In this document: positions 9,795 through 21,009 of the stretch, in pieces
How positions within the stretch are numbered: the stretch's first letter is position 1
How the letters are laid out: each line of letters opens with the position of its first letter
NCBI RefSeq assembly: GCF_016920785.2
Contig: NW_024609944.1
Coordinates: 620,001 to 684,000 of the forward strand
Reading direction: 5' to 3'
DNA: 64,000 nt
From: Ixodes scapularis
Taxonomy: Eukaryota > Arthropoda > Arachnida > Ixodida > Ixodidae
The notes under the pieces: model-generated
Databases searched by the model: none
What the model was told of the DNA's origin: nothing
The model's input: only the letters and a program-made list of their open reading frames with translations
Position numbers and translations under genes: made by a program

Positions 9795-11149
9795 TTTTAC
9801 CTGAATTATGAACTGTCTATTTGTGTTGCTGATCACGTTTGATGTATTCGGTTTTGCCTGCTGTGTTGCACTTATACTTGTTCCAGCTTAAAGGCCGTGT
9901 TGTGTCAGCCAATCCAATCGCAATGCAGCTGCTCAATTGTGCTCTAATTTGCGTTTTTTTTAGTTCTATTTTATACTGGCGTACTTTTATTTTACTTTGT
10001 GCAGCAATATGCATATGACTGTTATTTTTGCTTGTCTTTGTACTCACCCACTCCCGTAAAAGCGTCATTGAGGGCTGACAGTATCAATAAATAAATACAA
10101 TAAAAAGGTTAAGTCATTCGTTAAACAAGTTTCCTGCCTGAATTTAAAAAAAAAATTAAATGTGGGAGCTAAGACTGACCCGATGCAATTGTGACTTTAC
10201 TAACGTATCTGGTTCATGCATGAATGGAATATGATACGAGATTAGAAATATAGTACTGTAAGATTTATTATATTTATAAAATTTTCTTAATGATCGCCCA
10301 TGAATAATGACATCGTCCCTAGTTGGAATTACAAAACACAGACCAATATCTGTCATTGATTATGATTCAAAACATCTTTTGTTTCAGAAAGGATGTCTCA
10401 AATTCCTAGAACTCTAGCTCATTACTATCTTCTAAATAAAGAACTTGCAAGAATTAGTTTGGTCTTTTTCGTCGCATTAGTTCAGCAGATGGGTTTAAAG
10501 CTGCCTTCTGGGTGACGTTTAGTATGATACGCAAACAACAAAATAAAACCCTTGATACGCTTTGCAAACCAGTTCGCAAAATTAATCTGGAATGACCATA
10601 ACACGCAATGCCAATGCATGTGACATTCTTTTTTTTTTCCACAACTCGTGTTTCAATACTGATTAGTTGTAATCTATAGCGAATTCCCAGGGAGGGTCGC
10701 TGATAACTGCCGTCTCAGCATCAATGAATATTTGGCTCTTGGATTTGACACCCTAATGATTACATACGTTAAAAACATTAACCCGAGAAAGTCGTGAACT
10801 GTTCAGTATTAAAAAGAAAAAGGCCACAATGATTTTATTGGTGATTTACATTGTCATTAAAATTACTTGAATTTCTCTCGGTTTTTAAGAGGCATGTTTC
10901 AACAAAATAATTTAAAATATTTCTATTTTCATTATCTGGAGTCTTTATTATGAGATGCATTGAAATATTTGGTAGTTTTAGAATAGGTGGCCCCAATATG
11001 CTTTGGAAGCACTGAGCAGCTTGGGACGTCGCACTGCGAGAGCGCAGAAGTTCTCCGCTTTTTATTTTATGCCTAAAATATTTTAGGAATAAAATAAAAA
11101 AATGTGACCCTATTCCAGATGGAAAGCAAATAAAAGCGTTGTTGCTAAT
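9795..11149. other. Unassigned AT-rich region
   Basis: No gene, RNA gene or element end is recognised. Short open frames on both strands show no family features. Confidence 0.4.
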
Positions 11150-11530
11150 ATTGTTACTACTACTACTTCCACTACTACAAAAGCACTCCTACTTCCACTA
11201 CCCCCCCCCAGAACTACTAGTGTGATCATTATCATTACTAACATTTCATTTCATTGCATTTCATTTATTTGGCTCAGTAGAGTCGGGAGTACAGCAGAAA
11301 GGCTGAAGGCCCCTACCAGTTGGTCTCCAAACACCCAAACTAAAGGGGGGGGGGGGGGGGGGGGACGGGAATTAAAAGCAACAAAATACTTTTGGCAAAT
11401 ACAAGTTAAAAAAGTAAACAATAACAAGACAGACAACAACAACTAGATACTTGCACAAAGGGTATGTGAGCGAACACTACTGCTACTAAAAAACACTACT
11501 ACTACTAATACCACTACCACTACTGCAGTT
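11150..11530. repeat. Imperfect (ACT)n tracts and a G20 run
   Basis: Degenerate ACT/TAC triplets occur at 11150-11215 and 11475-11525. A run of 20 G lies at 11345-11364. The open frames that cross the G run are not coding. Confidence 0.85.
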
Positions 11531-14500
11531 CGTTAAAGTACACGGCAAGCGAACACAGAACTTTGCTATCATCGCATTATCACTTCCGAGCTCTCGAAAG
11601 TTTTATTCTCCAACTAAGAGTGCGACCATCCCAATTCCTACTGAAAACTCAACATTCAAATTGTTTTCTTTTTTTTCCCTTCCTACCATCGATCTCCCTT
11701 TTGCGTAAATAGTAAAATGAACAAAGAACCATATCGACCCGGTCGCACTGCTCACAATCCAACTTGACGATCGAAAACTCGCACTTCAGTCGAAGCTTTA
11801 ATTAGTCATCGTTTTCTGGAGGCGACGTTTTATTTTAGGCTTTTTTCATAATCTTTCGAGTTTGGGCTTTGTCTCGCCGCCGGTTCTCAGCGACGTTCAC
11901 CTTCCAACTTAGACAGGGGCTGCTGCGCCCGTTCCGTCGCTATTCATTGTCCCTGACAAGCGAGAAATAAAGAATATTTCCTCGAGCCGTGCCGGTTGCC
12001 CCAACACCTGAAACAATTCATCTTACTCTTTAGTTATTTTTCCCATTTTATCGTAACTAATAAAACCAATCCGTTTTTTCTTCCTTTTTTTTTTTTGCAG
12101 CGAATTTGTTTGTTAATGCTATAGTAGTCACTGTTTTGTCAAGAAACGGAGGGTGTGACTTACTACGTTCACGCTTCTTGCTTTGTGATTGGTTCTTTGG
12201 CGACCTTGTCGGCTAATACCGCAATGGCAATGGCTAGGAGGCGATAATGAGATGTTCGGTACGCCCTGCGTTCTTTTAAGTTGTCAGTGACTCTACATTG
12301 CCAAAGACAAAATGGGCGCACGCGTTACTAAAACGCGCATGTAACGTGGCTCAAAATATGGCGATTGGTCTACCGCTAAGAAAGGGTCGTTTTTACTGTT
12401 AACTTGACACAACCTAAGGTCTTTACCTGGCATCATATTTCGCAGATTACACGTACGTACGCACGGTAGTACAGCATTCATTAACCAACGAAACTGTATG
12501 GGATGAGCAGGAAATGACTAGTCTTCTTGGCAATGGAGCCAAATCTATTGGTACCCGTGCGCTCGCGCAGATTAAGTACCGATCAGAGCAGTGCTCGCGC
12601 GGTTTCCACTTCTTCCGAAATGACAATAAAAAAAGGTTGTCCCCATGTACAATGGCAAAAACTGTCGGCGCACTGTTTTATGGTTTTGCGATTCTTGATA
12701 ACTGTGAGGTAGCAGTAGACTAATTTCACCAGCCAGTATGACTACAACACTAATGCGGCAATGCATTGATGGCACTTTAGTCTTTCCGCGCGTGTGACCA
12801 CCTCGCTGGAGCTCTACACCATAGCCTTCTCTGTACTCACAAAGCCTGTCAGTTTGACGACGAAGCCATAGAGTGCCAGATCCCAGATTTGGAGCGCGAG
12901 AACCTTGTAGCACAGAGCATTTCTCGGGGAACCTGGTCGTCAGCGCACCGCTTTTGCAGTTGTGAGGACCCGAAACATGGTTGTCAAACCCGACGAGAAA
13001 AGAAGCGGCAGCGCGAGGAACGCGAGGAGCACGAGCGGACATTTCATCGCTCGGTACAAGTGTGTTGCGGCGTCTCACTGCAGCGGGGAGCCCGTCACGT
13101 GACTCTCCTCTCATCCATTGTCTGCCGCTCTACTTTTCCAATTTCGGCGGCCGCGTCTCGTGGCGATCTGCCAGGCTTTGTCAGTATAGAAAAGGCTATG
13201 TCGATGCGTGAGGAGCACTAGACAAGCACGAGCACTCGCGTGTACTGCCCTTCGCTTCCTGTGAACTAAAGTTTTGGCAGCTTGGTGAGATCGGCTTATT
13301 GAGGAAACATAGTTCACTTGCAGATATTGTTCCCCAAACCTCTTCAAAAAATTTGAACCATTTTTTTTTATCTTTTATGAACCGATATTTTTTTTTTAGT
13401 TTACAGATAAGGAAGCCACCCGAGGGAGCAAATGTTCTCGATATGTGCCCCCCCCCCCTCTCCATGTTCTCACGTCAGGACGAATTCTGGGCGTTTGCAC
13501 GTTCAATATCGTGTATGCCAGCATATCAATCTGCGAGCGATTGAAAGCTATGTACATGCGCTCGCCACACGTGCACGCAGAACTAAAGGCCGTAGCCTTT
13601 TGTTCGCACATGAGCGTAAATGGCTAGCTTTATAAGGTGCACTGCACGAAAGCAGGCTGTTGCGACAACGTGTCCTATGGGGACCCGGCAGGGGTTCAAT
13701 TTGACCTCATGATCTTTCCGCCCACAGTATGGGCTTCTAGTAAGCATACTCCTTTGACATTTTCACTTTCATATTTGTGCTATGGCTATTTTACCAGGTA
13801 CCTGAAATATAAGGGACATACTACAATACCTTTCGTGGAAGGCTAGGGAAGCTTATGTCCAACATAATTTTTTAACAACTGTATTTGGATTCTAACTTAC
13901 AAAGGCGTTTGGTACGTGTACCAACACATTCTAAGAATAGCGTATCTGACATGAGGCGCATTTGACGCCTTCATCAATACATATTTTTCTAAACACGTGA
14001 ACGAGGTTTAAGAATAGCGAAGTAGAATTTTACGAATCCACCAGTCTGTTTTGTTGTCACCTGTTTCACTTACACCTTGTTCTCTGACGTCCTCAAATTA
14101 GCGTATTTATTACGTTGCCTCAAAACGCAAATTTGAGAGCAGACAAAAGAAATAAAAAAAGCTATGTTCAATCATTTACGCGTATCAGATATTTTTTCGG
14201 CGAGATGCACGATGCCCTCTCAGGCATCGACAAAAACCTGAACCGAAACACAAGCCGAAAACCACCAAAGAGCTAAACTATTTTGAAAACCGTACCAAAA
14301 AGCGATATTTAGACGAACTGCAACGAGACACAAATTAAAGAGTAAACGATACATTATGACAGTTTTGCATAAGCAACGCAACGCAGGGATTTATGTTATG
14401 AGGCAGAAACAGCAACACGCAGCTTTCAAAAACCACCATCTTTTTTTTCTTTTTTGTATGTGCGTGTTGTCTGAGTTTTACGAAATTGGGGATCTTGGAA

Positions 14501-14859
14501 GAATAAGGTTGTCGAAGTAATTTACCTAAAATATATTTTTTTTATTTATGACATTTTGAGTACTTCGTGGAATTCGGCCGGCAAGAATTATTCGAATATT
14601 AAAGTTCCTTTTTTCTTCTCAATTAAAACGTGCCATAATTTAATTTTTTTCAGTTCTAATGCACTGCGCATTGTGCTTTAAATTTTTATAATATTCGGTG
14701 CGTTTAAGATCTCACTTTCAAGACAAAAAGTTTTGCTTCAGGTGAGAGGTTGTAAACATAGTTTTTTCTTTAGATATTCTATACAATTACTAGGTAAAAA
14801 GATAATATGAACATTTTATATACTGCTTGGCGTTTGTTTCCCCCTTTTGGTTGAATTCT
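11531..14859. other. Unassigned region
   Basis: More than 3 kb with no recognised gene. Frames such as 12572-13114 (minus, 180 aa) and 12889-13221 (plus, 110 aa) overlap on opposite strands and have low-complexity Arg/Ser composition, so I read them as chance. A C11 run lies at 13448-13458. Confidence 0.4.
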
Positions 14860-14929
14860 ATCATTATAACTTTAAAATATGTCGTCTTGAATACAATGTT
14901 ATTAGAAACGATATATCATTATGAGGGAG

Positions 14930-15279
14930 TATGGGAGAGGGGGAGTCGCGTTTTTATTTTTTGTTCCCGAGAGACATCTTATGAACATTTCAGAGATATG
15001 ACGAACTTGGAAGCTGTACTCCGCAAGGTGGTTGTTCATGGAGTATAACTTATCATGTGTGGAATGTATAGGCCACCAAATTCTTCGTTAGATGTACTTC
15101 AAAAGTTCAATGATAACCTAGAACGGTTTGTTAACTTTCACGGTAACTATATTTTGGCAGGAGATATTAATTTGCCAAATAATAATCGGCTGGACTTATC
15201 GGTTAGCAGTGTTGATCGTCGCAATGGGGAAGTCCTTTTGAATATTGTGTTTTTTTCTTACTTTAGTACAGGTTATTGA
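14930..15279 (+). pseudogene. LINE-2 AP endonuclease fragment
   Basis: The blocks MTNLEAVLRKVVVHGV (14998-15045), CGMYRPPNSS (15058-15087) and ILAGDINLPN (15151-15180) are the usual central strands of a CR1/L2 endonuclease. The GDFN Asp/Asn pair appears as GDIN. The 5' part with the TETW motif is not readable and a stop separates the first two blocks. Confidence 0.75.
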
Positions 15280-15479
15280 GGACTATACTAGTATCCTGAG
15301 TACCTCTCACTTTACAATTGATGTTGTGTTTTGAAATATTCCACTATCTAACTGTGACTATCAATTTAACATTTATTATGGATTTTCAGATTACAAAATG
15401 ATATAGATCACTATTCCGTAAGGTAAAATAAAAAAAAAAGAAAAAAACTCGGACCTTTACGTGGTTAGTGTTCCGATTA

Positions 15480-16100
15480 TTGCAAAGCGGCCGATGATGT
15501 AGTCATCGAGTACCTGGAAACGTCGTTGGATAATTTCCCTTCATTTTGCAGTACTTGTGTAAAAGGACTGGTCGAATCTGGGCTGGCTTCTTGGACATTG
15601 TTCAAACATGTGTCGCGTGATATCTTCCGTTTTAGTCAAAAGAAAATGAATGTAAAAAACCCATGCATTACTGGAGATCTACTACTCCACCTCAAGCGAA
15701 AAGCTACCTGAATAAAAAAAATTCTTTAACATTAGAGAACAGCTGACCGGGGACACGCTATACAGAAATTAAGCACCTAATTGAAGGACAGGATTTTTCA
15801 ATCGAAGCAATTTTTCATCAAACGTAACGTTGCTCTAACTTTTGTCAAATGCGCCTCAGACGTTCTGGCGTGATGTCGCGCCTAGCAAAAAAAAGACAGT
15901 TTGGTTTCTGCCATTACTTCCGGTGAAGTTAACTCTTTTTTTTTTAATTTTTCTTGACAAACGACAACGGTTTGCTCCCTGGGTTTAATCACAATACTTT
16001 TCTTTGTGTAGAAAACATAAAAATCTCGGAAGCTGGTGTTTCTAATTTTCTCTATAATGTTAATCCAAAGAAAGGTTATGGGCCCGGTACCCTTGGCTAG
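15480..16100 (+). pseudogene. LINE-2 linker between endonuclease and RT
   Basis: Blocks VIEYLETSLDNFPSF (15503 on), KKMNVKNPCITGDLL (15640 on) and TFWRDVAPSKKK (about 15857) followed by NPKKGYGPG (about 16063) match the usual order of the region between endonuclease and RT. Frame changes between blocks show decay. Confidence 0.65.
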
Positions 16101-16195
16101 CCAGTTCTTAAAACGGTATGCAGAACGGACATCAAAATATATTTGCATCTTCTTTACTGTTTCTCTTGAATATGCGGTTTTTTCTACAATAGAAG

Positions 16196-16403
16196 ATGGG
16201 AAAACTAATCCCCATCCATAAATTCGGTGATCATAATAATCCAGCAAATTACGGACCGGCTTCTTTAACCAGTACCTGCTGTAAACCTATTTCACATGTA
16301 ATTTTTAAGCACGTGATAGAAAATCTCGAAATCAATATTATTATCATTGCGTCTCAAAATCTCTTCAGGAAATCCCTATCAAGTGTTACACAGCTCACAG
16401 AAG
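16196..16403 (+). pseudogene. LINE-2 reverse transcriptase, first part
   Basis: Contains KLIPIHKFGD followed by NPANYGPASLTSTCC, the RT fingers motif, and then FRKSLSSVTQLTE, where the Penelope insertion begins. The frame continues after the insertion at 18597 with VMNSFASTINDRRQTDVII. Both halves are in the same frame once the insertion is removed. Confidence 0.85.
16395..16403. repeat. Left target duplication of the Penelope dimer
   Basis: TCACAGAAG here and again at 18588-18596 flank the insertion. Only one copy is needed to keep the LINE-2 frame open. Confidence 0.85.
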
Positions 16404-17004
16404 CTAACCATTTTGTTCTTAGCCCGAGACTGAGGCAGGAAAAGAGGAAAGTTTCAAAGTAGAAGAAAAATGAACAGTCGAGGACACGTCTCTAACACAG
16501 CTAAAGACAAGTTTATTTGGTCACCTTCTTATATAAACTCCACGAACTTCACCACAGAACCTTCTCGATCTCCAAAGCCAAAAGATAACAAAGGTCTCAC
16601 ATCTTTTCCCACCATTGTCAAACGACCTTGACGTTTTTCACAAAGCAACACACAATAGCTCCCCTCACCCGGAAGACACTTGACTGAATCCTTCGCGTAC
16701 ACAGTACACTCTCCCCCTCTACTCTCCGGCCCACAATCACAAAGCATACTGGTAATAAAAGATATCAATCCACCTGATACACAAAGGAGGAAACCACTTA
16801 GACCCTTCCACATTCAACAACCACTTTACAAAACTTTTAGATCCGCAAGAATGATTTTGCACTGCTGCTAAGCTGTAACGACACCTGGCTAATGCAGCTG
16901 CCCATTGATTTCATTCTTATTTTTTCTTTTACAACTCTTTTTATGTCGTTTAACTCCCTGTGTATTATCTCTGTTTCAGAGCAGTGTGGTATACAATTAT
17001 TACA

Positions 17005-17443
17005 TTATTGAACATGTTTCGCTATTTCCGAATTAGCCACGTTGTTTTTGACATTCCTTTTGTGTTCAGTCAATCTGTCATTTATACACCTTGACGTCTG
17101 CCCCACATATTTAAAGCCACATTCCAGGGGGATTTCATATACCACGCCATTACCACACGGAATAGACTTTTCTCGATGCGTTTTTCCGCATTCCCTTGCA
17201 CTTTTGTGGAAGGGTGTGAGCTTACTCAACTTATAATCCGAACTAAAAACCAGATCCACATTGAACTTCTTGGCACAAGCCTTTAAGTTTTGAGAAATTT
17301 TGTGATAAAACGGAATTACAATAGTTCTATTTTTTGGCCTTTGCTTTGGTTCCCCTATACATTTGTCTGCGCATTTTACGGATAACTGCTTCCCTACGAA
17401 TTCATCCTCATAACCAGCACTGTTTAGCCTTCTCCACTGTCTT
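17005..17443 (-). pseudogene. PLE-1 left arm: linker and GIY-YIG endonuclease, truncated
   Basis: On the minus strand the frame reads from AGYEDEFVGKQLSVKC (about 17420) through RTIVIPFYHKISQNLK and FNVDLVFSSDYKLSKL to the GIY-YIG core VVYEIPLECGFKYVGQTSR and NDRLTEHKRN (about 17060-17150). GIY-YIG enzymes cut DNA with the two Tyr, the Arg and a later Glu. It stops at HVQ (17005), before the last helix kept in the right arm. The linker that is broken in the right arm is intact here. Confidence 0.8.
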
Positions 17444-17695
17444 TAAGTAAAGTCTTTAATCACAAATGCAATGGAGAGATTATGTACACATTTCTTGCCT
17501 GAATCGGTAGAAAGTCAGTGGAGAAGTCTAAACAGTGCTGGTTATGACGATGAATTCGTAGGGAAGCAGTTATCCGTAAAATGAGCAGACAAATGTACAG
17601 GAGAACCAAAGCAAAGGCCAAAAAATAGAACTACTGTAATTCCATTTTATCACAAAATTTCTCACAACTTAAAGGCTTGTGCCAAGAAGTTCAAT

Positions 17696-18118
17696 GTGGA
17701 TCTGGTTTTTTGTTCGGATTATAAGTTGAGTAAGCTGCCACTCTTTCACAAAAATGTAAGGGAATGCGAAAAAACGCATCGAGAAAAGTCTATTCCGCGT
17801 GGTAATGGCGTGGTATATGAAATCCCCCTGGAATGGGGCTTTACATATGTGGGGCAGACGTCAAGGTGTATAAATGACAGATTGACTGAACACAAAAGGA
17901 ATGTCAAAAACAACGTGGCTAATTCGGAAATAGCGAAACATGTTCAAGGATGTAATAATTGCATACCACACTGGTCTGAAACCGAGATAATACACAGGGA
18001 GTTAAACGACATCAAAAGGGTTGTAAAAGAAACACTAAGAATGAAATCAATGGGCAACTGCATTAGTCAGGTGTCGTTACAACTTAGCAGCAGTGCAAAA
18101 TCATTTTTGCGGATTTGA
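17696..18118 (+). pseudogene. PLE-1 right arm: GIY-YIG endonuclease C-terminal domain
   Basis: The 140-aa open stretch holds VDLVFCSDYKLSKL (phase continues upstream), GNGVVYEIPLEWGFTYVGQT with the GIY-YIG Tyr pair, CINDRLTEHK with the Arg and His, the Cys-containing HVQGCNN and ETEIIHRELNDIKRVVKE, where the acidic catalytic residue is expected. It reaches a natural-looking end (FLRI). Upstream the frame is cut by TGA at 17582-17584 where the left arm has TGC. The domain would nick target DNA for priming by the element's RT, which is missing here. Confidence 0.85.
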
Positions 18119-18587
18119 AAGTTTTGTAAAGTGGTTGTTGAATGTGGAAGGGTGTAAGTGGTTTTCTCCTTTGTGTATCAGGTGGATTGATATCTTTTTT
18201 TACCGGGATGCTTTGTGATTGTGGGCCGGAGGGTAGAGGGGGAGAGTGTACTGTATACGCGAAGGATTCAGTCAAGTGTCTTCCGGGTGAGGGGAGCTAT
18301 TGTGTGTTGCTTTGTGAAAAACGTCAAGGTCGTTTGACAATGGTGGTGGAAACATGTGAGACCTTTGTTATCTTTTGGCTTCGGAGATCGAGAAGGTTCT
18401 GTGGTGAAGTTCGTGAAGTGTATATAAGAAGGGGACCAAATAAACTTGTCTTTATCTGTGTTAGAGACGTGTCCTCGACTGTTCATTTTTCTTCTACTTT
18501 GAAACTTTCCTTTATTTCCTGCCTAAGTCTCGGGCTAAGAGCAAAATGATTAACATCCACCAGCTCGCCTGCGCAATCACTACATTA

Positions 18588-18596
18588 TCACAGAAG
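18588..18596. repeat. Right target duplication of the Penelope dimer
   Basis: Second copy of TCACAGAAG; LINE-2 coding sequence resumes directly after it. Confidence 0.85.
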
Positions 18597-19690
18597 TAAT
18601 GAATTCGTTCGCTAGCACAATAAATGACAGGCGACAAACAGATGTCATCATCTCAGACTTCTTGAAAGCTTTCGACCGCGTCTCATGATCAAAACTTCTG
18701 CTCAAGCTCACATCAATTTTCAAAAACGAACAATTAATAAATTGGCTTGCCTCCTACTTCACCAATCGTTCCCAATATGTCCAAATTAGGGGCGAATCCT
18801 TCGCAGATCTTCGTCTCCCTTCAGGTGTACCTCAGGGAGCGGGCATAGCCCACTTTAATTTTTTTTCTGCGATATTGTAAAAGGTACCAAATAAACGTTT
18901 TGCAGATTAGTGCGTTATTTATGCCGAAATTTTATTCCAGCAGGATCAATGAGAGCTTAATAGTGTCCTACGAAAGTTCAAGGAATGGACAAGCTGATGG
19001 CAGATGCGAATAAATTATTAAAATACCGGTGAAACTTAGAAAAGCTTTAGAAAATGCCCTCCACAATTTAGCTATTCAGTGAACGGAAGAAATTTACGAA
19101 ACTGCGTAATAAATATCTTGGCCTTGTCTTTGATGAAAAACCAACTTGGAGCCAACATATATATAATGTTGAATGCAAGGCCAGAAATGAACTTTTTGCT
19201 CTTAAACGAACCCTTGAATTTGCAGACTGTGAAACAAAATGTATAGCCTATAAGACTCTAATTAGACCTGTGTTGAAAAACGGTAATACCATTTGGCTTC
19301 CTCAGACGGCGGAAGGATTGAACAAACTAGAAGGCATTCAAAAACGATTGTTAGATTCATTCTCAGCGCATTTAGTAACCTCATATCTGTGTCGCACAGG
19401 ATTAAATAAGCAAACATTCATTTTTTAGAAGCTGGGGCAATAATAAATATACTAAAATATGTGTATCCATTCCTCTATGTCAAATTTAATATTAAAGCTG
19501 AATTTTTTTTTTCCTTTTCATTCATTTGATTGACCAGGATCAATCACACCAGAACTAGAACTATAAAGAACACAAATTTAAAAACAATGTTTTAAAATAT
19601 TCATTTTTCCCTCAGGCAATACAAGATTGGAATTCACTTAGAAAATGGTATTCTAGCGCGGCCTTTCATTGAACATTTTACCACTGCACT
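18597..19690 (+). pseudogene. LINE-2 reverse transcriptase, second part, and C-terminal domain
   Basis: Resumes with STINDRRQTDVIISDFLKAF (18616-18675), the RT motif with the first catalytic Asp region, then YFTNRSQYVQIRGE and SGVPQGAGIAHF (18810-18860). The YADD motif is not readable. C-terminal blocks NKYLGLVFDEKPTWSQHI (19112-19165), IRPVLKNGNTIWLP (19262-19303), GIQKRLLDSF and FFPQAIQDWNSL (about 19605-19640) finish the ORF. Several stops are present. Confidence 0.8.
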
Positions 19691-19828
19691 TAACGATAAA
19701 TTTTCTTAAACCACTTTTTTTAAATGCTCATGTGTATTTTAACGCAATAGCTTTTAGAAGCACCTATGCAAGAAAATCTAGTGTCGGCGTCGGTGGGACC
19801 GAAAAATCTCATGATACAACGCGCGCAG

Positions 19829-20060
19829 CCAAGTGTGACGTCACGCGTGTGACATAACACGTGGTTGCGACGTCATGACCCTATCGATCCGCTAAATTTG
19901 GCTGGAAAGCTTTCTCTACAAATTTAGCAGAAATTGTTCCCGACAAATTTAGCGGAAAGCTTCCCGCTAAATCTAGCGGGTCGATAGGGTCATTACGTCG
20001 CAGTCACGTTTGACGTCACGCGTCACGTGGCATGACGTCACACGTGACGTCACGTGAAAC
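19829..20060. mobile_element. Foldback MITE, family M2, copy 1
   Basis: The segment TTGCGACGTCATGACCCTAT plus CGATCCGCTAAATTT (19864-19898) is inverted at 19970-20005 with few mismatches. Outer arms are rich in TGACGTCACGTG. The centre repeats AAATTTAGCGGAAAGCTT units. A related element lies at 53990-54075. Confidence 0.75.
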
Positions 20061-20470
20061 GTGATTCTACTAACTAGATAAAGTCGCAGCTTAAGCGTCC
20101 CCCAAACTTTTCTCTGCGTAATTGCCATCGATTCCACTCCTGCAATGGCTCTCAATGGAGAGCCACAGTATGGGTAACTAAATAAAATAAAATAAAACTA
20201 TTTCCGACATTAAAGTTTAGACCCTCATGTCTCTTTCTATTTTTCAGGTAATGTGTTTATTTTTTAATGCTGAAGCGTCAAAACTAAGGAGAGTAAAGCA
20301 TTTTATACCGTTGTATTTTAAGTATTTATGTGCATTGTTGTTCGCCCCATTATGTTTATTTTATTTTTCAATTAATTTCGCTGCATCTGTGGCATGCTTC
20401 GTCGTAGTGACGAGCAAATCCCAACATAGAAAAAGGAGCGGCGGTTTTATTGCCTCGGCGGCGGCGATCG
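20061..20470. other. Unassigned region
   Basis: No gene recognised; the open frame at 20227-20547 runs into the repeated GC-rich block and is not supported as coding. Confidence 0.4.
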
Positions 20471-20583
20471 ACGGACGTTCCTGTGCCCCGCGTGCCTGTG
20501 TCGCGCGCGGCCGTGGTTCCGCGAGGCAGACGACGACGAGGTTGTAGTGCGCCGAAATGGTGGCAATTGTGCGTCGCCACATC
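20471..20583. repeat. Direct repeat flanking an integrase fragment (copy 1; copy 2 at 20892-21009)
   Basis: About 113 bp, GACGTTCCTGTGCCCCGCGT through GTGCGTCGCCACA, recurs at 20892-21009 in the same orientation with a few mismatches. The interval between copies holds a C24 run, a perfect hairpin and a gypsy integrase tail. Confidence 0.8.
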
Positions 20584-20584
20584 A

Positions 20585-20608
20585 CCCCCCCCCCCCCCCC
20601 CCCCCCCC
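20585..20608. repeat. C24 homopolymer
   Basis: Uninterrupted run of 24 C. Confidence 0.95.
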
Positions 20609-20614
20609 TCCCGC

Positions 20615-20652
20615 CCGCGGAGTGGAGAGCCCTGAGGCTCTCCACTCCGCGG
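20615..20652. repeat. Perfect 17-bp hairpin
   Basis: CCGCGGAGTGGAGAGCC at 20615-20631 and its exact complement at 20636-20652, with loop CTGA. Confidence 0.9.
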
Positions 20653-20886
20653 AAGCGTATTTGACGTCCACAGCGTGTAGCGACTGGCGCGGGCTGCGGT
20701 GTCAGAGGTTGGTGACTGGTCGCCTGAGGATGCACTCGGGCTGTTTGATTCGTCCGAAAGGATATATGCTGGCTTCAGCCGGTCGATAGAAACGCGGATG
20801 TCCTTCCCGTTCACGTGTAGAGTGAAATCTTTCTCGTCGCGACGGGCAACCCGGTAGGGTCCGTTGTAAGGCGGCTGAAAAGGCAT
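20650..20886 (-). pseudogene. Ty3/gypsy integrase C-terminal (GPY/F) fragment
   Basis: On the minus strand PFQPPYNGPYRVARRDEKDF, then HVNGKDIRVSIDRLKPAYIL, is the GPY/F module at the end of gypsy integrases, with NGPYRV and DRLKPAY as landmarks. It helps integrase choose and bind target DNA. The frame runs on for about 50 residues of Ser/Pro-rich tail. Upstream the expected integrase core is replaced by the repeated GC-rich block, so this is a fragment. It differs from the gypsy element at 1-3429 in place; whether it is the same family cannot be told because that element's integrase is outside the window. Confidence 0.8.
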
Positions 20887-21009
20887 GCGGACGGGAAGGA
20901 CGTTCCTGTGCCCCGCGTGCATGTGTCGCGCGCGGCTGTGCTTCCCTGAAGCAGACGACGGCGAGGTTGTAGTGCGCCGAAATGTTGGTGATTGTGCGTC
21001 GCCACACAT

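Larger units (their letters stand above)
16404..18587. mobile_element. PLE-1: inverted (head-to-head) dimer of a Penelope-like element
   Basis: The 2184-bp insert consists of two arms in opposite orientation, about 16404-17443 (minus) and 17509-18554 (plus), with a spacer of about 65 bp. Each arm carries the GIY-YIG endonuclease end of a Penelope-like element plus about 450 bp downstream. Arms are highly similar but each has its own stops, so they diverged after pairing or came from two templates. The right arm is longer at its outer end by about 33 bp. No RT is present in either arm. Flanked by a 9-bp duplication. Confidence 0.85.
14860..19690 (+). mobile_element. LINE-2: CR1/L2-type LINE split by a Penelope dimer
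   Basis: Plus-strand blocks run from endonuclease (14930-15280) through the linker (15480-15711, 15850-16100) and RT (16196-16403, resuming 18597) to the C-terminal domain (19100-19690). At 16404-18587 a 2.2-kb Penelope-like inverted dimer interrupts RT. Removing it with one copy of the 9-bp duplication restores the frame exactly. Other stops and frameshifts show the LINE was already ageing. Confidence 0.85.

Noticed and set aside
12572..13221. Opposed 110-180 aa frames
   Set aside because: Both strands are open at once with low-complexity composition; no motif supports either.
20361..21009. 213-aa minus frame as a complete protein
   Set aside because: Only its integrase tail (20650-20886) is recognisable; the rest crosses a C24 run, a perfect hairpin and a direct repeat.
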